NCBI RefSeq assembly: GCF_001642995.1
Contig: NZ_LOHS01000089.1
Span: forward strand, 95,758-159,757
Reading direction: 5' to 3'
Source of the DNA: Streptomyces jeddahensis
Lineage (GTDB): Bacteria; Actinomycetota; Actinomycetes; Streptomycetales; Streptomycetaceae
DNA length: 64,000 nucleotides
This document shows, piece by piece, positions 1 to 7,027 of the stretch (positions within the stretch are counted from its first letter, which is position 1; the number at the start of each line of letters is the position of its first letter). The notes below the pieces were generated by a model. The model was not told the origin of the DNA, did not search any database, and saw nothing but the letters and a program-made list of their open reading frames with translations. The translations under genes and the position numbers were made by a program.

Positions 1-374
1 ATGACGACGCCGTCGATCAGTTCGTCGAGCCCGCCGAGCGGGATCGGGAACTGCTCCGCGGCATGCGCGAGGGCCACGGCCACCGGGTCTGTGTCGTCCT
101 CGGCGACCTTGCCTTCACGGATGCCGTCCAGCACGGCGCGCGTCTCGTCGAGCCGGGCCGTCTTGACCTCGGGTGCGAGGTCGCCGTCGCCGATGTCGTC
201 GACGCGCCGCGAGAACGCGTAGAGCGCCGACATCGCACGGCGCTTCGGCGCGGGCAGGAGCCGGATGCCGTAGGCGAAGTTGCGGGCCTGCCGGCCGGTG
301 ACGGCCTCGCAGTAGCTGTAGGCGGCGAGCACTGGTGCGGACACGTGCTGGTCTTCCTCCACGGTCCGGATCAC
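1..374 (-). CDS. hpnD: Presqualene diphosphate synthase HpnD, N-terminal part (runs off the window)
   Basis: Translating the minus strand from GTG at 374 gives 124 residues that continue past position 1. The start reads MIRTVEEDQHVSAPVLAAYS, followed by RQARNFAYGIRLLP and the first Asp-rich motif SRRVDDIGDGD, which binds Mg-diphosphate in squalene/phytoene synthases. HpnD joins two farnesyl diphosphates into presqualene diphosphate for hopanoid synthesis. The GTG overlaps the hpnC stop (GTGA at 371-374), so the two are translationally coupled. The C-terminal half, with the second Asp motif, lies outside the window. Identification as HpnD rather than HpnC rests on the N-terminal motifs and on its place after hpnC. 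Confidence 0.9.
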   Translation of the reverse strand, partial: MIRTVEEDQHVSAPVLAAYSYCEAVTGRQARNFAYGIRLLPAPKRRAMSALYAFSRRVDDIGDGDLAPEVKTARLDETRAVLDGIREGKVAEDDTDPVAVALAHAAEQFPIPLGGLDELIDGVV

Positions 375-1276
375 CCCTCTCCTCGCAGAGTCGCGCCCAC
401 CTCGCGCAGCAACCGGAGCTTGGCGGGTCTCGGCGGTCCAGGAAGTACGTCGTATCCGGCGGCGGCGATCGCGTGGACGGCCGCCCTTCCTCCTGCCACG
501 AACCCGGCGAGCAGCAGCTTCAGCCTGCCGTGGACGCTACCCACCAGGGGGGTGCCTTCATTCAGCAGGCCCCGGGCGCGTTCTGCTTCGTATGCAACCA
601 GCGCGCGCACCGATGCGCCTGCGGTCGGTGCGCGGAGGTCCTCCTCCTGGACGTGGAATCTCTTCATGTCCTCGGCGGGCAGGTAGATGCGGTCGCGGCC
701 GAGGTCCTCGGTGACGTCCTGGAGGTGCTCGACGATCTGCAGGGCCGTGCAGATCGCGTCGGAGAGGCGGATCCGCTCCGGTGTCGCGGTGCCGGTGATG
801 GCGAGGACGAGCCGCCCCACGGGGTTGGCCGACAGCTCGCAGTACGCGAGGAGGTCGTCGTAGGTCTCGTAGCGCGAGACGAGCTGGTCCTGGCGGTTCG
901 CCGCGATCAGGCCGAGGAAGGGCTCGGGGGTGAGCCCGTGCCGCCGTACGACGGGCTGGAGCCGCCGCAGCAGGGGGTGACGGGGCGTCGAATCGAACAC
1001 CTTTTGGAGGTCTGTCTCAAAAGCGTCGAGCAGGGCGAGCTTGTCGTCCGTAGCCTCCGCTCCGACACCCAGCAGGCGGGCATCGGCACCGCCGGGTGCG
1101 AGGTCCCCGTCACCGATGTCGTCCACGAGGCGCGCGAAGCCGTACACGGCCATCAGATCGTCGCGCCAGGCGCGGGGCAGGAAGAACGGCGCCACGGGAA
1201 AGTTCTCGTCCGCGGCCTTGTCGAGCGTGGCACGGGCCGGGGCTTCCTCGGACGTCACCCGGGAGACGGCCTTCAT
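371..1276 (-). CDS. hpnC: Squalene synthase HpnC (hydroxysqualene-forming)
   Basis: A 301-residue trans-isoprenyl diphosphate synthase. The first Asp motif is LVDDIGDGD near residues 50-58 and the second is HLQDVTEDLGRDRIYLP, both intact. In the HpnCDE route HpnC converts presqualene diphosphate to hydroxysqualene. ATG at 1276 is preferred because AAGGGG sits six bases before it; an in-frame GTG at 1300 would add eight residues but has no clear ribosome binding site. It is the first hopanoid gene seen here, with hpnD overlapping downstream and a 486-bp spacer upstream, so a promoter probably lies in that spacer. Precursor supply links it to idi at 11601. Confidence 0.92.
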   Translation of the reverse strand: MKAVSRVTSEEAPARATLDKAADENFPVAPFFLPRAWRDDLMAVYGFARLVDDIGDGDLAPGGADARLLGVGAEATDDKLALLDAFETDLQKVFDSTPRHPLLRRLQPVVRRHGLTPEPFLGLIAANRQDQLVSRYETYDDLLAYCELSANPVGRLVLAITGTATPERIRLSDAICTALQIVEHLQDVTEDLGRDRIYLPAEDMKRFHVQEEDLRAPTAGASVRALVAYEAERARGLLNEGTPLVGSVHGRLKLLLAGFVAGGRAAVHAIAAAGYDVLPGPPRPAKLRLLREVGATLRGEG

Positions 1277-1762
1277 ACGCGCCCCTTCGGTTCCCGTCAC
1301 CGCCGGCTGCCCGGCGCGTGGACGGCGGACGCATCGCGGAGCCGGAGTTCCGTAGACATTGCCGTCACATCTCCCGTTCTACACTGCCGACCCAATACAT
1401 CCTATTTCGGACACGCCGCCCAGCAGCTCACCGAGGACTCCCCCCGGACCGGCCCGGGAGACACCCCCCTCGGAGCCGGGCGCTGTACGTATCGCCCTAC
1501 TTGCCGCGAATCAGCAACCGGTACAGCTTACGTTGTACAACGCGCCACGGTGCGGCGGGGTGTCCTGCGCATCACAACAACACACCGATCGCCGTCAAGC
1601 TTCCCTGGGAGCAGGGGAATTGAGATGCAGGCGTGCGGGGACCCTCCGGAGTCGCGATGGAGCCCTGGCGGCCGGTCATGACAGCTGTCACGGCGTCGGT
1701 CCCGGCCGACGGCCTGACCGACCGACGGTCCCGGGACCGCGGCCCGGAGACCGCGGCCCTCG
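1277..1762. other. 486-bp intergenic spacer upstream of hpnC
   Basis: No convincing gene. The spacer holds the hpnC promoter region on its left side; a TAGGAT hexamer on the minus strand at 1399-1404 is a possible -10 without a clear -35. Near the ABC gene there is a perfect 12-bp palindrome, TGACAGCTGTCA, at 1679-1690. GC-rich complementary runs at about 1725-1755 (ccgcggcccggagaccgcgg) could end the exporter transcript. Base composition is locally less GC-rich around 1375-1420 than in the coding DNA. Confidence 0.4.
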
Positions 1763-2548
1763 CTACTTGCCCGTGAACTTCTCGTACTCCTTGAGTACCT
1801 CTTCCGTCGGTCCGTCCATACGCAGCTCGCCGCGCTCCAGCCAGAGCACGCGGTCGCAGGTGTCCCGGATCGACTTGTTGTTGTGGCTGACGAGGAAGAC
1901 CGTGCCGGCGTGCTTGCGCAGTTCGCGGATGCGGGCCTCGGAGCGCTTCTGGAACTTGCGGTCACCGGTGGCCAGCGCCTCGTCGATCATGAGTACGTCG
2001 TGGTCCTTGGCGGCCGCGATGGAGAACCGGAGGCGGGCCGCCATACCCGAGGAGTACGTGCGCATGGGCAGCGTGATGAAGTCGCCCTTCTCGTTGATGC
2101 CCGAGAAGTCGACGATCTCCTGGTAGCGCGACTTGATCTGCTCACGGGACATGCCCATCGCGAGGCCGCCGAGGATGACGTTGCGCTCGCCGGTCAGGTC
2201 GTTCATCAGGGCCGCGTTCACGCCGAGCAGCGAGGGCTGGCCGTCCGTGTAGACCTTGCCCTTCTCGGCGGGCAGCAGGCCTGCGATCGCACGCAGCAGG
2301 GTGGACTTGCCGGAGCCGTTCGAGCCGATCAGGCCGATGGCCTCGCCGCGGTACGCGACGAAGCTGACGCCGCGCACCGCGTGCACCTTGCGCACGCCGC
2401 GCTCCTCGCCGCGCTTGACGATGCGGCTCAGGGCCGAGGTGGCGCTGCCCTTGCCGGTCTTGGCGCCGTTGACGCGGTAGACGATGTGCAGCTCGTCGGC
2501 AATGACGGTGGGGATGTGCGTGTCGGCCCTCTGCTCAGCCACGGCCAT
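1763..2548 (-). CDS. ABC exporter ATPase, teichoic acid/polysaccharide type (TagH/Wzt-like)
   Basis: A 261-residue ATP-binding subunit. Walker A is GSNGSGKST near residues 95-103; the signature is YSSGM rather than LSGGQ, and Walker B is VLMIDEAL. This variant signature is typical of the TagH/RfbE/Wzt class that exports lipid-linked cell-surface polysaccharides. There is no long C-terminal carbohydrate-binding extension. The gene overlaps the permease upstream by 14 bp, so the two form one export system at the inner membrane. It is last in the leftward unit that starts near 8835. The substrate is inferred from the neighbouring glycosyltransferase and CDP-alcohol transferase genes. Confidence 0.88.
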   Translation of the reverse strand: MAVAEQRADTHIPTVIADELHIVYRVNGAKTGKGSATSALSRIVKRGEERGVRKVHAVRGVSFVAYRGEAIGLIGSNGSGKSTLLRAIAGLLPAEKGKVYTDGQPSLLGVNAALMNDLTGERNVILGGLAMGMSREQIKSRYQEIVDFSGINEKGDFITLPMRTYSSGMAARLRFSIAAAKDHDVLMIDEALATGDRKFQKRSEARIRELRKHAGTVFLVSHNNKSIRDTCDRVLWLERGELRMDGPTEEVLKEYEKFTGK

Positions 2549-3473
2549 ACCTCTCCTCAGCCTTCCAGAAGTACACGAAGCCGCCGACGGCGACGAGTAC
2601 GGCCCAGGCGACCGCGACCGCCCAGGCGTACGGGGGCATGTTCACATCCCACTCGTAGCCGTCGATCAGCGCCCAGCGCATCAGGTCCATATAGATGGCG
2701 GCCGGGTTCCACTGCAGGACGTCGGTGACCCAGACCGGCAGGTCCCGGCCCTTGAGCATGAGCGGGATCGAGAACATGACGCCGGACGCGTACATCCAGG
2801 TACGCATGACGAACGGCATCAGCTGCGCGAGGTCGGGGGTCTTGCTGCCGAGCCGCGCCATGATCATTGCAAGACCCATGTTGAACAGGAACTGCAGGGC
2901 CAGGATCGGGACGATCGCCAGCCACTTGAGCGAGGGGTAGCTGCCGAAGCCGATGGTGACGCAGAACAGCACGATCATCGAGAACAGCAGCTGTTGGAGC
3001 TGCTGCAGCGAGAACGAGATCGGCAGCGAGGCACGCGGGAAGTGCAGCGCGCGCACCAGGCCGAGGTTGCCCGAGATCGCCCGGACGCCGGCCATCACCG
3101 AGCTCTGCGTGAAGGTGAAGACGAAGACACCCGTCACGAGGAACGGGATGTAGACCTTGATGCCCATGCCCCGGTCGGCCTGCAGGATCAGACCGAAGAT
3201 CAGGAAGTAGACCGCCGCGTTCAGCAGCGGGGTCGCCACCTGCCACAGCTGGCCGAGCTTGGCCTGGCTGTACTGGGCGGTCAGCTTCGCCTGCGAGAAG
3301 GCGAGGATGAAGTGGCGCCGGCCCCAGAGCTGACGGACGTACTCGAACAGGCCGGGCCGGGCGCCGCTGACGGCGAGGCCGTACTTGGCGGCCAGCTCGG
3401 CCGGAGAGAGCCCGTCGTCGGGGGACGGAGGGGCGCTCACCGCGATTCCCCCGTCATGCGTTGTCTCACTCAC
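2535..3473 (-). CDS. ABC-2 type exporter permease (TagG/Wzm-like)
   Basis: A 312-residue protein with a cytoplasmic N-terminus of about 70 residues, then roughly six hydrophobic segments (for example VYFLIFGLILQA and VALAWAVLVAVGGFVYF-like stretches). This layout fits ABC-2 family polysaccharide and teichoic acid exporters. The start is GTG at 3473 (protein MSETTHDGG). No strong Shine-Dalgarno is visible, and a 96-bp gap separates it from the glycosyltransferase, so an internal promoter is possible. With the overlapping ATPase it should flip a lipid-linked glycan or polyol-phosphate polymer across the membrane. Confidence 0.87.
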   Translation of the reverse strand: MSETTHDGGIAVSAPPSPDDGLSPAELAAKYGLAVSGARPGLFEYVRQLWGRRHFILAFSQAKLTAQYSQAKLGQLWQVATPLLNAAVYFLIFGLILQADRGMGIKVYIPFLVTGVFVFTFTQSSVMAGVRAISGNLGLVRALHFPRASLPISFSLQQLQQLLFSMIVLFCVTIGFGSYPSLKWLAIVPILALQFLFNMGLAMIMARLGSKTPDLAQLMPFVMRTWMYASGVMFSIPLMLKGRDLPVWVTDVLQWNPAAIYMDLMRWALIDGYEWDVNMPPYAWAVAVAWAVLVAVGGFVYFWKAEERYGRG

Positions 3474-3569
3474 AGATGGAAACTTTCGTCCTCAAGATGC
3501 GCAGCCTGGTCGGGCATAGGCAGGAGCCAGGGACCGGCTCACGGCCCGAATGCTCTCAGACCGAGCTTG

Positions 3570-4472
3570 TCAGATGACAGGAGGGCGGCCCAGTCGGGTC
3601 AGCCGCCACACCGTACGCCACTTCATCGGGCGCCGGGGGCCGCACGCGGTGGTCCAGCCCTCTCTGAAGCCGCCGAACCACGCCTTCAGGGCGGGGCGCG
3701 ACGGGCGGCGCGCCAGGGTCAGCAGCAGCCAGACGCCCAGGTAGACCGGGACCAGCAGGGCGGGCAGATTGCGCCGGGCGAGCCACACGCGGTTGCGGGC
3801 GACCATCCGGTGGTAGACCGCGTGCCGGGACGGGGCGGTCGTCGGGTGGTACAGGACCATGTCGGAGCGGTAGTCGATCACCCAGCCCGCGTCCAGGGCC
3901 CGCCAGGCGAGATCGGTCTCCTCGTGCGCGTAGAAGAACTCGTCCGGCAGGCCGCCGACCTCGGCGAACACGCGCGTACGGACCGCGTTGGCGCCGCCGA
4001 GGAAGGTGGTGACGCGCGAGGAGCGCATCGGGTCGGAGGCGCGCAGCCGCGGCACGTGGCGGCGCTGCGTCTCGCCGGTGTCGGGGTCGGCGATGCGGAA
4101 GCTGATGATGCCGAGCTTCGGGTCGTCCGCGAAGGCCTGGCGGCACAGCTCGGCTGTGTCGTGGTGGGCGAGCAGTCCGTCGTCGTCGAGGAACAGGAGG
4201 ATGTCGACCTCGGACCCGGACGGGCCGAACGCCTCGATGCCGACGTTGCGGCCGCCCGGGATGCCGAGGTTCTCCGGCAGCTCCACGGTCCGTACGCCGT
4301 CGGGGACGTCCGGCACCGGTGAGCCGTTGCCGACCACGACCACCTCGACCGGGTCGCCGTCCTGCTTGGCGACCGAGTCGAGGAGGGCGCGGAGCTCCTC
4401 GGGGCGGTTGCCCATGGTGATGATGACCGCGCCGACCTTCAGCGGCCTCGGGGACCCGGAGTGCGTCCTCAC
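3570..4472 (-). CDS. Family 2 glycosyltransferase
   Basis: A 300-residue GT-A fold enzyme. It begins with VGAVIITMGNRPEELRALL, the nucleotide-binding start of GT2 enzymes, followed by NLGIPGGRNVGI, the metal-binding LLFLDDDG near residue 120, and the acceptor-site motif YAHEETDLAWRA. The C-terminal part has a hydrophobic stretch (LLVPVYLGVWLLLTLA) and a basic tail, so it is probably membrane-associated. The ATG overlaps the stop of the CDP-alcohol transferase (ATGA at 4469-4472). The donor and acceptor sugars cannot be told from sequence; context suggests it decorates or extends the polymer exported by the neighbouring ABC system. Confidence 0.88.
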   Translation of the reverse strand: MRTHSGSPRPLKVGAVIITMGNRPEELRALLDSVAKQDGDPVEVVVVGNGSPVPDVPDGVRTVELPENLGIPGGRNVGIEAFGPSGSEVDILLFLDDDGLLAHHDTAELCRQAFADDPKLGIISFRIADPDTGETQRRHVPRLRASDPMRSSRVTTFLGGANAVRTRVFAEVGGLPDEFFYAHEETDLAWRALDAGWVIDYRSDMVLYHPTTAPSRHAVYHRMVARNRVWLARRNLPALLVPVYLGVWLLLTLARRPSRPALKAWFGGFREGWTTACGPRRPMKWRTVWRLTRLGRPPVI

Positions 4473-5248
4473 TTGAGCCTGCTCGAGGCGAGGACGGACA
4501 CGAGGTGCAGCAGGGTCTGGACCAGCGCGATGCCGGCCAGCACGGCGACGCCGAGCCGCGAGAAGAACAGGTCACCCCTGACCGTGTCCAGGATCGCCAG
4601 GACCAGGATCAGCAGGGACGCCTCGACCCCGAGGACGAGGCGGTGGAACTTCAGCGCCGCGGCCGCCTTGCGGGCCAGCGCCATTCCGGAGGAGCGCAGC
4701 TCGGACGCCGCTTCCTTGACCGGCGCCATACCGGCCTGGTGCCGGGCGACGCCGACGAGGTCGGTCTCCGCCTTGATCAGGATGGCGCCGAGGGCGGCGA
4801 GGGTGCCGAGGAAGGCCCACAGCCAGTCGATCCGGCCGGAGCCCCAGGGGTCGGCGGCGCGCAGGCCGAAGCCGACCAGCACCGCGGCGTCGCACAGGTA
4901 TGCGCCGACGCGGTCCAGGTACACCCCGCCGAGCGAGTACTGCTTCTTCCAGCGGGCGATCTCGCCGTCGACGCAGTCGAGCAGCAGGTAGAGCTGGACC
5001 ATCAGCACGCCGAGCACGGCACCCGCCACCCCCGGCACCAGCAGGGCCGGGGCGGCGAGGACGCCGAAGACGGTCATCAGGTAGGTCAGCTGGTTGGGCG
5101 TGACCCGCGTGTTCACCAGGTACCGGTCGATGCGCAGCGAGATCTCGCGCATGTAGAGCCGGCCCGCCCAGTGCTCTCCGCTCCGCCGGTCCTTCACACC
5201 CGGGGGATGAACGACGGGGCGGAGTTCAGCTACCGATGGCCTTGGCAT
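4469..5248 (-). CDS. CDP-alcohol phosphatidyltransferase family membrane protein, last catalytic Asp replaced
   Basis: A 259-residue multi-helix membrane protein. The CDP-alcohol phosphotransferase signature starts at residue 91 with DCVDGEIAR (D91, D94), followed after the usual spacing by G and D112. The fourth acidic position, which holds the catalytic base in characterised enzymes, is Ala116 (LDRVGAYL). The N-terminal MREISLRIDRYLVNT and TPNQLTYLM segments match the family. It overlaps the dehydrogenase gene by 23 bp upstream and the glycosyltransferase by 4 bp downstream. It may transfer a phospho-alcohol from a CDP carrier to a lipid or sugar, or may have lost that activity. The start at 5248 has a weak ribosome site; Met33 is an alternative. 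Confidence 0.82.
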   Translation of the reverse strand: MPRPSVAELRPVVHPPGVKDRRSGEHWAGRLYMREISLRIDRYLVNTRVTPNQLTYLMTVFGVLAAPALLVPGVAGAVLGVLMVQLYLLLDCVDGEIARWKKQYSLGGVYLDRVGAYLCDAAVLVGFGLRAADPWGSGRIDWLWAFLGTLAALGAILIKAETDLVGVARHQAGMAPVKEAASELRSSGMALARKAAAALKFHRLVLGVEASLLILVLAILDTVRGDLFFSRLGVAVLAGIALVQTLLHLVSVLASSRLK

Positions 5249-6287
5249 AGTCGGCGTATGCGTCCTTGATCTGGTCGGTGGTCAGGTCGAGGTGTTCCAG
5301 AATCGTGTAACGACCGGGGCGGGTTTTCGGAGCGAACTCCACGACCTGGACGAACTCGTCCATCGTGAAGCCGATCTCCTCCGGGAGGACGGGGAGTCCG
5401 TGCCGGTGCAGCACCTCGGCCATGTACGCCGACTCCTCACGGGCGCCGCGCAGGTACATCGCGAAGGCCGCGCCCAGGCCGCACTGCTCGCCGTGGCTCG
5501 CCGCGCGCTTGGGGAAGAGGATGTCGAACGCGTGGTTGATCTCGTGGCAGGCGCCGGAGGCCGGGCGGGAGTCGCCCGCGACCGACATGGAGATGCCGGT
5601 GAGCACCAGACCCTCGGCGAGCACCTGCAGGAAGCCGTCGTCGCCGACGCCGCCGGGGTGGCGCAGCACGGCCTCGCCCGCCTGGCGCGCCATCGCGGCG
5701 GCCAGGCCGTCGATCGCCTCGCCCTTCTCACGGTTGGCGAGCTCCCAGTCGGCGACCGCTGAGATGTTCGACAGGGCGTCGCCGATGCCGGAGCGCACGA
5801 AGCGGACCGGGGCCTCGCGGATCACGTCGAGGTCGATCACGACCGCGATCGGGTTCGGCACACCGTACGAGCCGCGGCCCGCGTCGTTGTCGAGGGTCGC
5901 GACCGGTGAGCACAGACCGTCGTGCGAGAGGTTCGTGGCGACGGCGACCAGCGGGAGGCCGACACGCGCCGCGGCGAACTTCGCACAGTCGATGATCTTG
6001 CCGCCGCCGAGGCCCACGACCGCGTCGTAGTGCCCCTTCTTCATGGCGTCGGCGAGCTTGATCGCGTCGTCGAGCGTGCCGCCGCCGACCTCGAACCAGT
6101 CGGCGCCCGGCAGGGCCGGTGCCAGCCGTTCACGCAGCTTCGCCCCGGAGCCGCCGCTGATCGCGACGGCCAGCTTGCCGGAGTGGGAGATGCGCTGGTC
6201 GGCGAGGACCCCCGCCAGGTCGTCGAGGGCGCCGGGACGGATGTCCACGACGACCGGCGACGGGATGAGTCGCGTCAGTACTGGCAC
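5226..6287 (-). CDS. Glycerol-1-phosphate dehydrogenase-like protein (EgsA/AraM family)
   Basis: A 353-residue iron-alcohol-dehydrogenase-fold protein that resembles archaeal sn-glycerol-1-phosphate dehydrogenase more than ordinary alcohol dehydrogenases. Motifs in order: GLGGGKIIDCAKFAA (nucleotide binding, about 92-106), ATNLSHDGLCSPVATL, SGIGDALSN with metal ligand D170, SVAGDSRPASGACHEINHAFD with H248, and ASHGEQCGLG with H265. These are the Asp/His/His metal ligands and the dihydroxyacetone-phosphate pocket motifs of that family. The expected reaction is NAD(P)H reduction of dihydroxyacetone phosphate to G1P, or of a related keto-polyol phosphate. It starts at GTG 6287 inside the end of the nucleotidyltransferase gene (13-bp overlap), implying consecutive steps. 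Confidence 0.82.
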   Translation of the reverse strand: MPVLTRLIPSPVVVDIRPGALDDLAGVLADQRISHSGKLAVAISGGSGAKLRERLAPALPGADWFEVGGGTLDDAIKLADAMKKGHYDAVVGLGGGKIIDCAKFAAARVGLPLVAVATNLSHDGLCSPVATLDNDAGRGSYGVPNPIAVVIDLDVIREAPVRFVRSGIGDALSNISAVADWELANREKGEAIDGLAAAMARQAGEAVLRHPGGVGDDGFLQVLAEGLVLTGISMSVAGDSRPASGACHEINHAFDILFPKRAASHGEQCGLGAAFAMYLRGAREESAYMAEVLHRHGLPVLPEEIGFTMDEFVQVVEFAPKTRPGRYTILEHLDLTTDQIKDAYADYAKAIGS

Positions 6288-7027
6288 GCGATCTCACGTC
6301 CCTTGGCGAGGTCGTCGTGGTTGTCGATCTCGACCCACTTGACGTCGCCGATGGGCGCGACGTCGACCTTGAAGCCGCGGTTGACGAGCTCCTGGTAGCC
6401 GTCCTCGTAGTAGAGCTGCGGGTCCCGCTCGTACGTGGTCTTCAGCGCGTCGGCGAGCTCGTCGGCGGCCTCGCCCTCGATGAGGGTGACGCCGATGTAC
6501 TCACCGGTGGCCTCGGACGGGTCCATCAGCTTGGTGATCTTCTGGACGCCCTTCTCGGGGTCCACGACGACCTTCATCTCCTCGTCGGCGAGCTTCTTCA
6601 CCGTGTCGAGGGCGAGGATGATCTTCTTGCCGTCGCCGCGGGCGGCGAGCAGCGTCTTCTCGACGGAGACCGGGTGCACGGTGTCGCCGTTGGCGAGGAT
6701 CACGCTGTGCTTGATCGCGTCACGGCCGCACCACAGGGAGTAGGCGTTGTTCCACTCCTCGGCCTTGTCGTTGTCGATCAGCGTCAGCTTGAGGCCGTAC
6801 TTCGCCTCCAGCGCCGCCTTGCGCTCGTACACGGCCTCCTTGCGGTACCCGACGATGATGGCGACCTCCGTCAGGCCGATCTCGGCGAAGTTGCCGAGGG
6901 TCAGGTCCAGGACGGTGAGGCTGTCCTCGTTGCCTTCGGGACCCACCGGCACCAGAGCCTTGGGCAGGGTGTCGGTGTAGGGGCGCAGACGCCGTCCGGC
7001 GCCGGCCGCCAGCACGAGGCCGATCAT
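6275..7027 (-). CDS. Sugar/polyol-phosphate nucleotidyltransferase
   Basis: A 250-residue NTP_transferase-fold enzyme. It begins MIGLVLAAGAGRRLRPYTDT with the P-loop-like AAGxGxRL and a conserved LPKALVPVG, followed by VGYRKEAVYE and the metal-binding ILANGDTV. It resembles LicC-type phosphocholine cytidylyltransferases and the IPCT domain of archaeal inositol-lipid enzymes, so it probably makes a CDP-alcohol from a phosphorylated alcohol. A strong AAGGAG lies seven bases before the ATG, and the ATG also overlaps the stop of the upstream fused transferase (ATGA). Placed before a G1P dehydrogenase, the most economical substrate is glycerol-1-phosphate; that is inference. Confidence 0.87.
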   Translation of the reverse strand: MIGLVLAAGAGRRLRPYTDTLPKALVPVGPEGNEDSLTVLDLTLGNFAEIGLTEVAIIVGYRKEAVYERKAALEAKYGLKLTLIDNDKAEEWNNAYSLWCGRDAIKHSVILANGDTVHPVSVEKTLLAARGDGKKIILALDTVKKLADEEMKVVVDPEKGVQKITKLMDPSEATGEYIGVTLIEGEAADELADALKTTYERDPQLYYEDGYQELVNRGFKVDVAPIGDVKWVEIDNHDDLAKGREIACQY

